5,740 nt of DNA from Angelakisella sp. (GTDB taxonomy: Bacteria > Bacillota > Clostridia > Oscillospirales > Ruminococcaceae), in NCBI GenBank assembly GCA_022795575.1, contig JAAWGY010000173.1:1-5740 (forward strand), written 5' to 3'. The translations under genes and the position numbers were made by a program. Under the pieces are notes generated by a model. It worked only from the letters and a program-made list of their open reading frames with translations, was not told where the DNA came from and made no database searches. Shown piece by piece: positions 5,455 to 5,740 of the stretch (position 1 is its first letter; the number at the start of each line of letters is the position of its first letter).

Positions 5455-5740
5455 GGGGGGGATGCAGCGCAGCGCCTGACCGCAAAGGCCCGCAGGGCGC
5501 CAAAGTTTGGGTCAAGCCTTTTCAAAGGCTTGCAGGTCCAGGGCAGAGCCCTGGTCGCCCGCCGCAGCGGGCGAAACTCCCCAGGTTGACTATTACAACG
5601 GCAGGGCTTGTGACAAAGGGGAACGGCCCCTGCGGGGGGAACCCCTCCGTCGCCTGCGGGCGACACCTCCCCTTTCAGGGGAGGCCGGCCTAAGAGCCGC
5701 CTTCGGCGGTTGGCCGTGGGGGCTGCTTCGCAGCCCTTTG
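5455..5740 (-). repeat. Composite palindromic intergenic repeat, right copy
   Basis: No gene is seen here. Hairpins run one after another: 5514-5531 (AAGCCTTT/AAAGGCTT), 5538-5554 (CCAGGGC/GCCCTGG), 5555-5574 (TCGCCCGC/GCGGGCGA), 5649-5664 (GTCGCC/GGCGAC), 5666-5684 (CCTCCCCT/AGGGGAGG), 5697-5709 (CCGCC/GGCGG around TTC) and 5721-5735 (GGCTGC/GCAGCC). The reverse complement of 5460-5697 aligns with the left end of the window, so the two copies are inverted with respect to each other around the operon. This copy lacks the 162-bp insertion. The last 40 bases contain two further hairpins not seen in the left copy, and the repeat probably continues past the window. Confidence 0.85.

Noticed and set aside
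5216..5515. A 99-codon minus-strand open frame between the operon and the right repeat
   Set aside because: It spans promoter P1, the terminator and promoter P2, has no ribosome binding site, and reads as low-complexity sequence with no family features.

Overview
The window is a compact leftward (minus-strand) operon of six genes, flanked on both sides by non-coding, hairpin-rich repeat DNA. GC-rich coding sequence, strong AGGAGG-type ribosome binding sites, AT-rich sigma-70-type promoters and the gene families (FemAB peptidyltransferase, Gram-positive-type Orn/Lys/Arg decarboxylase, DUF5713, QueG-like reductase) suggest a high-GC member of the Clostridia, probably of the Oscillospiraceae/Ruminococcaceae kind. 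That placement is inference; no rRNA or marker gene is present.

Layout, in the direction of transcription (right to left). 5455-5740: composite palindromic repeat, right copy. 5426-5454: promoter P1, followed about 70 bases later by a Rho-independent terminator (5325-5357). Together they delimit a candidate small RNA of about 95 nt. 5279-5307: promoter P2, then a leader of about 130 nt with three possible stem-loops. 5143-4535: membrane-anchored NERD-like protein. 4538-3714: short QueG-type iron-sulfur reductase. 3664-2609: FemAB-family peptidoglycan bridge aminoacyltransferase. 2603-2160: four-helix membrane protein of unknown function. 2173-1847: DUF5713 protein. 1803-451: PLP-dependent Orn/Lys/Arg decarboxylase-like enzyme. 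450-1: left copy of the repeat, in inverted orientation relative to the right copy and interrupted by a 162-bp hairpin element that looks like a MITE.

The genes are tightly packed: overlaps of 4 and 14 bases, and gaps of 5, 43 and 49 bases. They are probably co-transcribed from P2, but they do not form an obvious single pathway. One acts on tRNA (queuosine), one on the cell wall, one on amino acids or polyamines, and three are poorly characterised. The window looks like a housekeeping or mixed operon rather than a defence or biosynthetic island.

The most interesting material is non-coding: the candidate small RNA with a C-rich single-stranded stretch, the two divergent repeat copies whose hairpins show compensatory base changes, and the hairpin element whose insertion can be read by comparing the two copies.
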